Shown here: in pieces, positions 16,559 to 23,193 of the stretch | Layout: every line of letters begins with the position of its first letter | How positions within the stretch are numbered: position 1 is the first letter of the stretch | Source of the DNA: a virus | Direction: 5' to 3' (one strand) | IMG/VR virus record: IMGVR_UViG_3300048797_000097 | Location: 1-31,598 of that record | DNA: 31,598 nucleotides | Program-made: the position numbers and the translations under genes | Notes under the pieces: generated by a model | Told to the model about the DNA's origin: nothing | Database searches by the model: none | What the model saw: only the letters and a program-made list of their open reading frames with translations

Positions 16559-16894
16559 ATTCGCCCTTTCCACGCCAGTCATAGCACGGCCTCGCGGAGC
16601 TGCGCAAAGGCCCCAGGGAGCCCCGTCAGTGCGTCGGACGGGCGCCGGCCCTCCGGGAGCACCCCCGAGCCCCGCGCGTGGCGCCTTGCCCCGGCCGCGC
16701 CCCGGCGTTCCACTAAGCCGGGCCATCTGGTTTGCGCCAGTCAAAAAAAGCGGGGAATTTTGGGGCTGCGGCAGCCGCATCATGACCGGGCGAAGGTAAG
16801 GACCCTTTTAACCCGACGGATGGTGACCGTAAGCAGAGGCGGTGAGGGGGGATGACGGGTTGGAGTAGAGCGCGGCCGGTGGGTGGGTGAGGTG
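16559..16894. other. 336-base gap between gpZ-like and ParB-like genes
   Basis: No convincing gene. The half next to the ParB gene (about 16600-16735) is extremely GC-rich and codes only for Gly/Pro/Arg-rich peptides in any frame. A short perfect inverted repeat (TGCGGC-A-GCCGCA) lies at 16767-16779 and a run of seven A (T on the minus strand) at 16743-16749, but they are 17 bases apart, so a terminator is doubtful. At 16838-16894 G-rich GGTGAGG/GGTGGGTGGG repeats occur. A packaging (cos/pac) site is possible but nothing shows it. Confidence 0.4.
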
Positions 16895-17431
16895 CTATCG
16901 GACTGCGAGCATCCGAGCAAGGTCATAGACTGCCCGTGTGTAGATACTTGGCAGTGCTTCCTCGAACGCCTTCTTGCTTTGGTCCTTGACTAGCTCATTG
17001 GCTATACCTGGACCATACATACCACGGATAGGTCCTCGCTCCGGTCCAATACGCTTGAACGCTTGACCACGCTCATAGGCAACAAATGCACCGCGTAAGA
17101 CTTGGAAGCGTCCCCACAATTTCACACGCACGCCATAGCTAAAGGCTTTTGGTGCGAAGTAGGAAATCGGTAGAGGCCGTCCTTCGCCGAGGATGAATGC
17201 TATTAGAGTGGCTGGACTGCTACCCTTAAACTTGGTTCGCGCTACGACACCAGCACGTGGCAGGCTGGTTTGCTCAACCAATGCCCGGCGGACTGCGGTG
17301 AGCGCCTTGGCGCCTTCGTGGTTCAAGGTGCGGGAGAATGACTGCCGTGCTCCACCTGTCCCAATGAGGGCGCACGCTTCGGTGAAGCGTTGGCGGATGC
17401 CGTCCGGTTCTTTGATGACGATTTGGACCAT
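16895..17431 (-). CDS. gpZ-like minor tail protein
   Basis: 178 residues, ATG at 17431, no clear ribosome binding site. The N-terminal half (ARQSFSRTLNHEGAKALTAV, then RRALVEQTSLPRAGVV) and RPLPISYF followed by KAFSYGVRVKLWGRFQ fit the prophage minor tail protein Z/HK97 gp10-like family, which joins the tail tube end to the head. Such a gene normally lies between head and tail genes; here it is the first gene of the leftward module, 12 kb from the other tail-completion candidates. Its GC is visibly lower than that of its neighbours (31 of 60 in one line counted), so recent acquisition is likely. Confidence 0.7.
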   Translation of the reverse strand: MVQIVIKEPDGIRQRFTEACALIGTGGARQSFSRTLNHEGAKALTAVRRALVEQTSLPRAGVVARTKFKGSSPATLIAFILGEGRPLPISYFAPKAFSYGVRVKLWGRFQVLRGAFVAYERGQAFKRIGPERGPIRGMYGPGIANELVKDQSKKAFEEALPSIYTRAVYDLARMLAVR

Positions 17432-17579
17432 GGGGCAGTGACGGACAGGGCGGCTTGCAGTTGGTTGAGCTGGAAGGGGGCACTCCAGGAAGACGCCTGT
17501 CCGTCCAGGTTAATGTCGGCCTTGGCTCTGTTTCCGTCAATGGGACGATTTGGGCATATCTCCAAGGATCACGACTGCC

Positions 17580-17747
17580 ATGGCTAGCGATATGTGGCGA
17601 TTGGCAGAATTCGCCCGGATCACCTTGGATCGGTGGGCAGGTTTGGGCAGAACTCCGGCGAAGGCGTTGCGCGGAGCGCAGCGGCAAGCGGAGCGCAGCG
17701 CAACGGTGACTGCGGTTGTAGACGCCTTACGCCTACCTTTGCCCTGA
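17580..17747 (+). CDS. Doubtful 55-residue ORF
   Basis: ATG at 17580 preceded by AAGGA at 12 bases. The N-terminal half (MASDMWRLAEFARITLDRWA) looks like an amphipathic helix, but the C-terminal half is translated from the tandem 13-base repeats and ends inside the loop of the 17725-17760 hairpin. It may be a real small gene closed by this hairpin or a chance frame in a regulatory region. Confidence 0.3.
   Translation: MASDMWRLAEFARITLDRWAGLGRTPAKALRGAQRQAERSATVTAVVDALRLPLP
17671..17700. repeat. Tandem 13-base direct repeats
   Basis: GCGGAGCGCAGCG occurs at 17671-17683 and again at 17688-17700, each followed by (G)CAA. Two copies 17 bases apart near a hairpin in a divergent intergenic region resemble short iterons or paired operator sites. 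Two copies are too few to decide. Confidence 0.6.
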
Positions 17748-17760
17748 GGTAGGCGTAGGC
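17725..17760. repeat. Strong hairpin (10-bp perfect core)
   Basis: ACGCCTACCT (17729-17738) pairs perfectly with AGGTAGGCGT (17747-17756) over an 8-base loop. The stem continues four more pairs (GCCT with AGGC) across a single bulged T. No T-run follows on either strand, so this is not a standard intrinsic terminator. It could be a structural element of an origin, a regulator site or an attenuator. Confidence 0.7.
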
Positions 17761-18024
17761 GCTAGCGCGCCGTTTGCTTTACTCCAGGGCTTGTTTTTTG
17801 AGAGCCTATAGGTGGGAGTAGGCGCAAAGTTCATGCCACGTGTCGAATTTGCGTTCGCGTCGTGGTTGGATTAGCGTTGCGGGCGAAGGACAAAAAGGAA
17901 GCGCCGCACGGGCGGACACCCGGCGGCGCTCATAGCAACACACGGCGCCTGCGACAGCCTTGCCGCGTGTCCTTCCGCGATACCATGGCCGTCACGGCGC
18001 CGCAACCAGCGGAGCGCCGAGCCA

Positions 18025-18513
18025 ATGGCTCAAGGTCTTAACCAGTGCAATTTCATCGGCAACCTTGGGCGCGATCCCGAGGTACGCCAGACGCAAGGCG
18101 GCAAAACCGTGGTCAACATGCGGTTGGCCGTGGGCAACTCATGGCGTGACAAGAACACGGGCGAGCGCCAGGAGAAGACGGAGTGGGTGAACATAGTCAT
18201 TTGGGCGGAGGGACTGGCAAAGGTCGCCGAGCAATACTGCAAGAAGGGCGGCATGATTTATGTGTCCGGGGAATTGCAGACGCGCAAGTGGCAGGATCAG
18301 CAGGGGAATGACCGTTACTCGACGGAAGTCGTGTTGAACAACTTCAACGGCAAGCTGGTCTTGCTAGGCGGGAAGGAAGGCGGCCAACAGCAAAGCGGCT
18401 ATGACGACGCCGGCCCCAGGCGGGGCGAGAGCACAAGGGCGACTGACAGCGCCCGTCCTGGTCCAGCTCCAGCGACACTAGCCGAGGAGCTTGACGACGA
18501 CATTCCGTTCTAG
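18025..18513 (+). CDS. ssb: Single-stranded DNA-binding protein
   Basis: 162 residues, ATG at 18025. Residues 1-110 form the bacterial SSB OB-fold: LNQCNFIGNLGRDPEVRQTQ, then VNMRLAVGNSWRDKNTGERQ, then TEWVNIVIWAEGLAKVAEQY, then KKGGMIYVSGELQTRKWQDQ. A disordered linker follows, and the end is the canonical acidic tail DDDIPF that recruits partner replication and repair proteins. First gene of the rightward operon, so likely an early replication function. It works with the primase-helicase at 29055-31430. Confidence 0.95.
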   Translation: MAQGLNQCNFIGNLGRDPEVRQTQGGKTVVNMRLAVGNSWRDKNTGERQEKTEWVNIVIWAEGLAKVAEQYCKKGGMIYVSGELQTRKWQDQQGNDRYSTEVVLNNFNGKLVLLGGKEGGQQQSGYDDAGPRRGESTRATDSARPGPAPATLAEELDDDIPF

Positions 18514-18524
18514 GGGTGCGAGAC

Positions 18525-18722
18525 ATGGGCAAGATGGCAAAGCCGCGTCACCCCGGCGCGCAGTGGTTTGATGAATTTCCTGGACCATGCGCGTGCGGAC
18601 ACACCGCTCGCGGCTGGTTGATGAGCACCCGCAACGACCGGCTGCGGGCAATGTGCCGGCCATGCGCTGACAAGGAAATCAAGGCCGCCAACCGTTGGCG
18701 TGAACAAGAGGCAAAGTCGTAA
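18525..18722 (+). CDS. Small zinc-binding protein (unrecognised)
   Basis: 65 residues from ATG at 18525, with AGGGG 8 bases upstream (a GTG at 18516 is less well placed). Two pairs, CACG and CRPC, about 30 residues apart, suggest one zinc site. The C-terminus is a charged helix (ADKEIKAANRWREQEAKS). No family recognised. It ends TAATG on the next start. Confidence 0.55.
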   Translation: MGKMAKPRHPGAQWFDEFPGPCACGHTARGWLMSTRNDRLRAMCRPCADKEIKAANRWREQEAKS

Positions 18723-18934
18723 TGCACCTGTCCAAACTCTCCGAGCTGCGGAGCTGCATTGACCTCGCTGAGGTAAAGCGCGAGAGCCCGGCGGTGTGCC
18801 GGGCCTTGGATCTTATTGCGGAAGTGCTGGTGGAGCTGGCCAAGGATAGTCACCCGGCGGTTCCCGTAGTCCACCCCGACACGCTGGCGGCAGTCGCCCG
18901 GCGCGTCACTACCCTGGAGCAAAGGAAGCCATGA
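18722..18934 (+). CDS. Small helical protein (unrecognised)
   Basis: 70 residues, ATG at 18722 sharing one base with the preceding stop. Predicted mainly helical (LSELRSCIDLAEVKRESPAV, then CRALDLIAEVLVELAKD, then DTLAAVARRVTTLEQRK). No known motif. Coupled to the next gene by ATGA. Confidence 0.55.
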   Translation: MHLSKLSELRSCIDLAEVKRESPAVCRALDLIAEVLVELAKDSHPAVPVVHPDTLAAVARRVTTLEQRKP

Positions 18935-19230
18935 AAGAGCAGGAAATTCTCAGCCGGATCACGGACCTTCGCACGATCCTAGGCAACGCCGTCCAGCGGT
19001 CACTGGAGGTTGACGACATCACCCGGACCATGAGCCGGGAGCAAAGGGAGGCGCGCGGCAAGCGCGACATCGCTGACCTCGTCCAGGCCAGCCAGCATCT
19101 AGTCGAGCTGTTCGGCAACCTGTTCGTGGATATGCACCGGATAGCGGACAGCATCACGGGCAACAATGAGCGCCTAGGCGTCACCGATGCGCTGGTGGCA
19201 ATAGCTCACGCACTGGAGCACCGCAAATGA
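18931..19230 (+). CDS. Small helical protein (unrecognised)
   Basis: 99 residues, ATG at 18931 in an ATGA overlap. Long amphipathic helices throughout (EQEILSRITDLRTILGNAVQ, LVQASQHLVELFGNLFVDM, HRIADSITGN) suggest a coiled-coil or four-helix protein. No catalytic motif. The character resembles structural or adaptor proteins, without enough to name it. Confidence 0.55.
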   Translation: MKEQEILSRITDLRTILGNAVQRSLEVDDITRTMSREQREARGKRDIADLVQASQHLVELFGNLFVDMHRIADSITGNNERLGVTDALVAIAHALEHRK

Positions 19231-19433
19231 CCCGGTTGACCCTAGCGCAGAGGACCGTCCTGGTGACGGCGCGCGACCACGGCCATGCGCTGGCTAACAC
19301 CGGCATGAGGTCGCGGGCGGGCGGCGCCGTTGTCCGCATGATCGACCGCTTGGTGATGGCCGGTCTATTGACCAAGCCACCGCACAAGATAACCGCAGCC
19401 GGCCGCAAGGCCCTGATGGAGCACCGACCATGA
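19227..19433 (+). CDS. Winged-helix-like small protein
   Basis: 68 residues, ATG at 19227 in an ATGA overlap. The pattern LTLAQRTVLVTARDHG, then VVRMIDRLVMAGLL, then ITAAGRKAL fits a small winged helix: two helices, recognition helix, beta wing and a closing 'LT..GR..L' element. The gene at 19786 ends the same way, so both may be DNA-binding regulators of related origin. Confidence 0.55.
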   Translation: MTRLTLAQRTVLVTARDHGHALANTGMRSRAGGAVVRMIDRLVMAGLLTKPPHKITAAGRKALMEHRP

Positions 19434-19789
19434 CGTTCACTGACGGCGAGAAAATCCGGGCGTGTGAGCGTGAGGCCGCATTGCGGAAACACGTCTACGC
19501 CAAGCAAGTCACCGCCGGCAGGATGACCAAGGACAACGCGGTCAAGGGCGAAAGCATCATGCATCAGATTGCGGATGACTACCGGGCGCTGCCCGAGCAG
19601 CGCAAGCGCATGGCGCGCATGGACCGGCTGATAACGGCGTTCACGCCCTACCTGCGGCACGTGCCCGCCGTGGGCATGGCCGAGTTCTGGCTGGACTTGA
19701 AGGAATACTATCTGGACACGGACCAGCCACCGCCACCCAACCCTCACGACCCGGCGAATTGGCCTGTTGATAGGGCGGATGGCGCATGA
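19430..19789 (+). CDS. Unrecognised 119-residue protein
   Basis: ATG at 19430 in an ATGA overlap. Basic, helical first half (KIRACEREAALRKHVYAKQV, then KDNAVKGESIMHQIADDYRA), then LITAFTPYLRHVP and an acidic LDLKEYYLDTDQ, ending Pro-rich. No known motif. Coupled on both sides, so expressed with its neighbours. Confidence 0.55.
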   Translation: MTFTDGEKIRACEREAALRKHVYAKQVTAGRMTKDNAVKGESIMHQIADDYRALPEQRKRMARMDRLITAFTPYLRHVPAVGMAEFWLDLKEYYLDTDQPPPPNPHDPANWPVDRADGA

Positions 19790-19992
19790 GGAAGCACAGC
19801 GTCACCCGCACTGATGTCTATGGCAGCGTGGACCGTCCTCACAAGCGGGGCGGCAAGCTGACCGTCTTGCCGGCAGCAATGGCGACCCTGGTCAAGCGCG
19901 GCCTATTTGAGCCGGCCGATGACGGCTCGTTCATCCTAACCGCCAAGGGGCGGCGGCTGGCTGAGGCCGGCAAGATCCCGGATGACGGGTGA
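19786..19992 (+). CDS. Winged-helix-like small protein
   Basis: 68 residues, ATG at 19786 in an ATGA overlap. After a basic start (MRKHSVTRTDVYGSVDRPHK), the second half LPAAMATLVKRGLFEPADDG, then FILTAKGRRLAEAG, has the recognition-helix and wing pattern of a small winged helix. Compare the gene at 19227. It is followed by a 58-base gap with a palindromic site. Confidence 0.55.
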   Translation: MRKHSVTRTDVYGSVDRPHKRGGKLTVLPAAMATLVKRGLFEPADDGSFILTAKGRRLAEAGKIPDDG

Positions 19993-19996
19993 CACC

Positions 19997-20011
19997 GCTG
20001 GAAATTTCCAC
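19997..20011. promoter_or_regulatory. Palindromic site, copy 1
   Basis: GCTGGAAATTTCCAC contains the perfect 12-base palindrome TGGAAATTTCCA (19999-20010). It lies in one of the few non-coding gaps of the operon, just upstream of the gene at 20051. The identical 15-mer occurs again at 26416-26430 before the ParB-family gene, so this is a candidate operator shared by two transcription units. Confidence 0.5.
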
Positions 20012-20050
20012 TAACCTCACAGAGCTGTCCCGAGGAATAGAGGCCACCCC

Positions 20051-20266
20051 ATGCAAGCAACGCCCCGACGCCTGTCCGACCTATGGCCGGTCTATTCCCA
20101 GATCGGCAGTGACGAAGCCACCCGCCAGTATCACTTCAAGGCGTCCGGCTCCGAAAGCGACGCAGACATCGTCTGCAAGTTGGGGCTCACCACTCATGAC
20201 GTTCTGAACGTCGTCCTCCACACCCACCAGGGCACTAGCTTCTGGCTGGTCAAGGTGCGCCCATGA
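20051..20266 (+). CDS. Small protein, paralogue of the next gene
   Basis: 71 residues, ATG at 20051 with GAGG 8 bases upstream. It shares YSQIGSDEATRQY, KLGLTTHDVLNVVL and the end FWLVKVRP with the product of 20263-20451 (YIQVGDDESTRRQW, RLGLQRDDVLSATL, RWLVKVRK). The two are a tandem duplication that has diverged. Probably a small alpha/beta fold; function unknown. Confidence 0.65.
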   Translation: MQATPRRLSDLWPVYSQIGSDEATRQYHFKASGSESDADIVCKLGLTTHDVLNVVLHTHQGTSFWLVKVRP

Positions 20267-20451
20267 ACGAGGTCTACATTCAGGTCGGGGATGACGAAAG
20301 CACCCGCCGGCAGTGGCCGACCCTGGTCCCGGACTATCTCCAGCTCAACCACCTTGTCAGGCGCCTTGGGCTCCAGCGTGACGACGTGCTGTCAGCCACC
20401 TTGACGCTCGATGAAACCGGCGGGCGCTGGTTGGTAAAGGTGCGCAAATGA
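20263..20451 (+). CDS. Small protein, paralogue of the previous gene
   Basis: 62 residues, ATG at 20263 in an ATGA overlap with its paralogue. Conserved elements are Y-x-Q-(I/V)-G-x-D-E-(A/S)-T-R near the start, a helix ending L-G-L-x-x-x-D-V-L, and a C-terminal strand W-L-V-K-V-R. No known family. Confidence 0.65.
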   Translation: MNEVYIQVGDDESTRRQWPTLVPDYLQLNHLVRRLGLQRDDVLSATLTLDETGGRWLVKVRK

Positions 20452-20738
20452 CCCGCTTCGAGCTGGCGGTTCCGCTTCTCTACACGATCCGAGAGGAAGC
20501 GTTCGGTCACCGCGTCGCATGGATCGACGATCACGGACACGTCCACCGTGAGGAGCGGACCTGTCCGGTTGAGGACACCCGCGCGGAGTTCAAGGCCGCC
20601 GGCATCCTGGAGGCGCCAGCACGCGAGACGGTCGCTGAAAGCGTCGCGGCGAGCATTGCCATCCTGCCGGACGAGCTGAAACGGAAGCTGGTCAACGCCG
20701 AGCTGATCGCCATGGCAGAGGGGCGGGGCAGTGAGTAA
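20448..20738 (+). CDS. Unrecognised 96-residue protein
   Basis: ATG at 20448 in an ATGA overlap. N-terminal beta-rich part (FELAVPLLYTIREEAFGHRV, AWIDDHGHVHREERT), then a helical acidic part (ESVAASIAILPDELKRKLVN). It overlaps the GTG start of the next gene by 8 bases. No known motif. Confidence 0.55.
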   Translation: MTRFELAVPLLYTIREEAFGHRVAWIDDHGHVHREERTCPVEDTRAEFKAAGILEAPARETVAESVAASIAILPDELKRKLVNAELIAMAEGRGSE

Positions 20739-21075
20739 GGCGCCGCGTGAGAGCGACTTCTGGCCCACCTTCTTTTTTCGGCGCTTGGAATTGCTCCATG
20801 AGGAGCTCGCCCGCGTGATGACCGCCGGCGCAACCCCACTACCGCGGAGACAGCCGATGAAGACGTTCGAGTTCGACGTTACCCTTACCACGCGCCGGCG
20901 CATGCACTTGCGCGGCCCGGCCGATCGCGAGACCGCACGCGCAATCCTAAAGCGAACGATCGAAGACGGGATCGCGCCCGGTATCTTCGACGTTCGCGAC
21001 GTGCACGGCTTTGCGACGGAGACCCTTATCGGCGAGGCTCTCGTCGAAGATCCAGCAGCGGGAGGCGTTCAATGA
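20731..21075 (+). CDS. Unrecognised 114-residue protein, possibly two starts
   Basis: GTG at 20731 with a strong upstream site (AGAGGGGCGGGG). The first 42 residues (SDFWPTFFFRRLELLHEELA) are followed, in frame, by a second possible start at 20860 (GGAG 8 bases upstream) giving a 71-residue protein MKTFEFDVTLTTRRRMHLRG that looks like a complete small alpha/beta domain. Either a fusion or two nested products. No known family. Confidence 0.5.
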   Translation: MSKAPRESDFWPTFFFRRLELLHEELARVMTAGATPLPRRQPMKTFEFDVTLTTRRRMHLRGPADRETARAILKRTIEDGIAPGIFDVRDVHGFATETLIGEALVEDPAAGGVQ

Positions 21076-21776
21076 ACTGGCGCGAGGTTCCGGTACCGGC
21101 GCGGATGGCGAAGCTGCCGCGCGATCGCCGCGGCTATCCTATCCCCTGGGTCGTGCTACGCGACAAAGAGGGTCGTGCCCACTTTACCGTCAACGATGAA
21201 CTTAAGCGCCGGCTGGCGCTGAAGAAAGAGCTTTGCCCGATCTGCGGCCGGAAGCTTCTCCGCGGCCGGTGGTTTGTCGGCGGCGGTATGTCGGCCACCC
21301 ATCCCCAGGGTGCCTATCTCGATCCGCCCATGCACGATGAGTGCGCCCACTACGCGCTCCTCGTCTGCCCGTACCTAGCAGCGCCAAGCTACGCCAAGCG
21401 GATAGACGACAAGACGCTCAAGCGGGCGCCGCCGTCCGATGGCGTCCTCATAACCCTGGACCCGACCATGCTGCCGAGCCGGCCCACCGTGTTCGTTGCG
21501 GTGATGGCAATAGGCTCCAGGATCACGGGGATGCACCCGGACGGGTCCGGTCCCTTCGTCGCCCCCAGGCGGCCCTACCGCAAGATCGAGTATTGGCGCC
21601 ACGGGCAGAACGTCGGCGCGGCCGTGGGTGGCAAGGCGGCGCTCAAGGATATGGTCAGCCTGGGGCTCGGGGTGCAGTTCACCGATGGTGTCCGCCGCGC
21701 CCTGGTCCAGCAAGGGCTCACTGAGGCGCAAGCCAATGACGCGCTGGCGAGCATCATGCATGAGGCGGGGCGGTGA
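21072..21776 (+). CDS. Unrecognised 234-residue protein with zinc motif
   Basis: ATG at 21072 in an ATGA overlap; one of the largest genes of this operon. Residues ~55-60 carry CPICGRKL, and further on HDECAHYALLVCPY, so a Cys/His zinc site is likely. After this come VLITLDPTMLPSRPTVFVAV, then FVAPRRPYRKIEYWRHG and a helical end (VRRALVQQGLTEAQANDALA). The character suggests an enzyme or adaptor, but I recognise no catalytic motif. Confidence 0.6.
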   Translation: MNWREVPVPARMAKLPRDRRGYPIPWVVLRDKEGRAHFTVNDELKRRLALKKELCPICGRKLLRGRWFVGGGMSATHPQGAYLDPPMHDECAHYALLVCPYLAAPSYAKRIDDKTLKRAPPSDGVLITLDPTMLPSRPTVFVAVMAIGSRITGMHPDGSGPFVAPRRPYRKIEYWRHGQNVGAAVGGKAALKDMVSLGLGVQFTDGVRRALVQQGLTEAQANDALASIMHEAGR

Positions 21777-21994
21777 CCAGTGAACGCACCTTTGCCTACC
21801 GGGAACGGCTCTACAACGCCTTGAAGATGCATGACCCGCAACTGTACCTGGAGACTATCGAAACGGCCGAGGCCACCATCCTAGCGCATGGGCTTGACCA
21901 GTCCGTGGCTGTCCACGTCGAGGTCGCCTGCGTCTATTGCGTCTGCCGCGCCTTGCACCTGGACGCGGTCGCCAGCGGTGGGCCACCGCGATGA
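21773..21994 (+). CDS. Unrecognised 73-residue protein
   Basis: GTG at 21773 in a GTGA overlap. Helical first half (ERLYNALKMHDPQLYLETIE), then VAVHVEVACVYCVCRALHLD with CVYCVC. No known family. Its stop overlaps the start of a gene that appears broken. Confidence 0.5.
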   Translation: MTSERTFAYRERLYNALKMHDPQLYLETIETAEATILAHGLDQSVAVHVEVACVYCVCRALHLDAVASGGPPR

Positions 21995-22185
21995 TGACCG
22001 TCTAGCTATGCACCGTCCTCGAGGAGCCCGCCGGCATCTGCCACCCCGGCGTCGGCTACACCAGGAAGCGGGCGCTCACTGACGCCCTCCGGCACATGCC
22101 TATCTCGGCGCGGGCCACCGCACAGGTCAAGCTGTCACTCCGCCCGGACAGCATCGTGGTCTACCACCAAAGGGAAATCTCATGA
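21991..22185 (+). pseudogene. Small gene interrupted by an in-frame TAG at codon 5
   Basis: ATG at 21991 is placed in an ATGA overlap like every other gene of this operon, but the fifth codon is TAG (22003-22005). After it the same frame stays open for 59 codons with normal-looking content (LCTVLEEPAGICHPGVGYTR, RKRALTDALRHMPISARATA, SLRPDSIVVYHQ) and ends at TGA in an overlap with the next start. A single base change would restore a 64-codon gene. No other plausible start exists upstream of the conserved-looking part. Confidence 0.5.
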
Positions 22186-22404
22186 GCCGCGCCGCTGCCG
22201 TCGATAGGCTTCACCATTGCCTGGACGGTGACCAAGGAACGGGACGGGCTCTACATCAATGAGGGCTTCGGCTCGTACGTCACCCGGCTTGGCCCCGTGG
22301 ACAGCGAGCAGATAGCCAACGCCGTCATCCGCGAGCGCAAGGGGATCTTCAAGAAGGCGGTCCAGCGGGCTCGCGCTGCCGCCATGCGACGCCCTGTCCA
22401 CTAG
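22182..22404 (+). pseudogene. Small gene with an apparent frameshift near codon 9
   Basis: ATG at 22182 follows AAAGGGAAA and opens in an ATGA overlap, but that frame ends after 26 codons. Starting around 22207 the +1 frame reads GFTIAWTVTKERDGLYINEG and FGSYVTRLGPVDSEQIANAV, then RERKGIFKKAVQRARAAAMR, down to TAG at 22402-22404. Removing one base near 22206 would join MSRAAAVD to this body. Either a decayed gene, a sequencing error or programmed frameshifting; no slippery run is visible. Confidence 0.5.
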
Positions 22405-22415
22405 AGGAGAGCACT

Positions 22416-22898
22416 ATGGGAAGCCTGGACGATCCAAAGAACATGAATGCACTGTTGACGCGGATCGGCCGCGTCCTGAGACGGGCTGGGCACGCCAAGT
22501 TGCCGGAGCCGAGAGCGGTTGCCTACCGCTTGCTGGAGGAGACGGTCGAGCTGGCCATTGAGTGCGGCCTGGGGACGGGCTCGATCCACGCCGCCGTCAA
22601 CGACGCCATCACCAATGAGGCAACCAAGCTCAACGTGCTGCCGTCCGAGCTGGTGGACCAGGAACCGGACTATCGGCCGAGCCCGCTGGCGCTGGCCGGG
22701 GAGCTGGCCGACGTGAAGCTCCTCGCCGGCTGGTGTGGCCGGGTGGGCAACGTCAACCCGAACGCCATCCTCAACGCCGCCTATGAGAAGATCGTGCGCC
22801 TGGAGGAAGCGGCTCGCGCCGGGGAGCTGTTCGTCAGCGCAGACGGGCGGTTCTATCGCCGGGTCCGCAAGGGAGAGCCTGATGCCGTCCATCAATGA
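22416..22898 (+). CDS. MazG-like nucleotide pyrophosphohydrolase
   Basis: 160 residues, ATG at 22416 with GAGGAG upstream. The helical core AVAYRLLEETVELAIECGLG, then LALAGELADVKLLAGWCGRV has the all-alpha NTP-PPase pattern (E-E-x-x-E with later E-L-x-D-V), here LLEETVELAIE and GELADV. Such phage enzymes hydrolyse (d)NTPs or alarmones. The remaining part (ADGRFYRRVRKGEP) is a short tail. Reasonable but not certain. Confidence 0.6.
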   Translation: MGSLDDPKNMNALLTRIGRVLRRAGHAKLPEPRAVAYRLLEETVELAIECGLGTGSIHAAVNDAITNEATKLNVLPSELVDQEPDYRPSPLALAGELADVKLLAGWCGRVGNVNPNAILNAAYEKIVRLEEAARAGELFVSADGRFYRRVRKGEPDAVHQ

Positions 22899-23193
22899 TC
22901 CGGGCGCCATGACGGGCGCGTGCTTCGACTGCAAGCACATGGTGGAGCTGCCGGGCAACACTCACATCGCGTGCGGCCATCCCGACACGGACATGGCCCG
23001 CGAGGAGCGGCTGGCCATGGTCCAGAAGGTCAGCGCCGGGGACGGTAAGCTCGGCGGCCCGCTGGAGATCCAAGGCGACGATCACGGCTGCCGCATGGGG
23101 TGGTTCTGGTGGCCCATCAACTTCGATCCGACGTGGCTGGTCCACTGCAAGGGGCTCACCGTGCGCCACACGGGAGCGCCGGCCGGGCCATGA
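22882..23193 (+). CDS. Unrecognised 103-residue Cys/His protein
   Basis: ATG at 22882 with GGGAGAG upstream, overlapping the MazG-like gene by 17 bases. Contains CFDCKHMVELPGNTHIACGH, a plausible zinc site near the N-terminus, and a Trp-rich part MGWFWWPINFDPTWLVHCKG. No known family; the CxxC...CGH arrangement recalls small phage zinc proteins. Confidence 0.55.
   Translation: MPSINDPGAMTGACFDCKHMVELPGNTHIACGHPDTDMAREERLAMVQKVSAGDGKLGGPLEIQGDDHGCRMGWFWWPINFDPTWLVHCKGLTVRHTGAPAGP

Larger units (their letters stand above)
17432..18024. other. Divergent regulatory region between leftward and rightward modules
   Basis: 593 bases separating minus-strand and plus-strand gene blocks. It contains one doubtful small ORF (17580-17747), tandem 13-base repeats (17671-17700), a long hairpin (17725-17760), a perfect 10-base palindrome GCGCTAGCGC (17759-17768) and an AT-richer stretch with TTGTTTTTTGAG (17791-17802). 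Promoters for both modules should lie here, but no textbook -35/-10 pair is convincing. The best leftward candidate is TTGACG on the minus strand (17535-17540). A replication origin is possible. Confidence 0.55.

Noticed and set aside
16743-16779. Possible terminator after the gpZ-like gene
   Set aside because: The inverted repeat is short and the T-run lies 17 bases away, too far for intrinsic termination.
16559-16783. 75-codon N-terminal extension of the ParB-like protein
   Set aside because: Low-complexity Gly/Pro/Arg content and no ribosome binding site, while ATG at 16558 has AAAGGG well placed.
16838-16894. cos or pac site in the G-rich repeats
   Set aside because: The region has repeats, but nothing ties them to terminase recognition, and in this phage type the site is often close to the small subunit gene.
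17510-17540. Leftward promoter with TTGACG
   Set aside because: A good -35 is present but no acceptable -10 at 16-18 bases, so it is not listed as a promoter.
19989-20207. 72-codon frame overlapping the gene at 20051
   Set aside because: Although it opens in a GTGA overlap, it reads through the better-supported paralogue gene in another frame and has Ser/Pro-rich shadow content.
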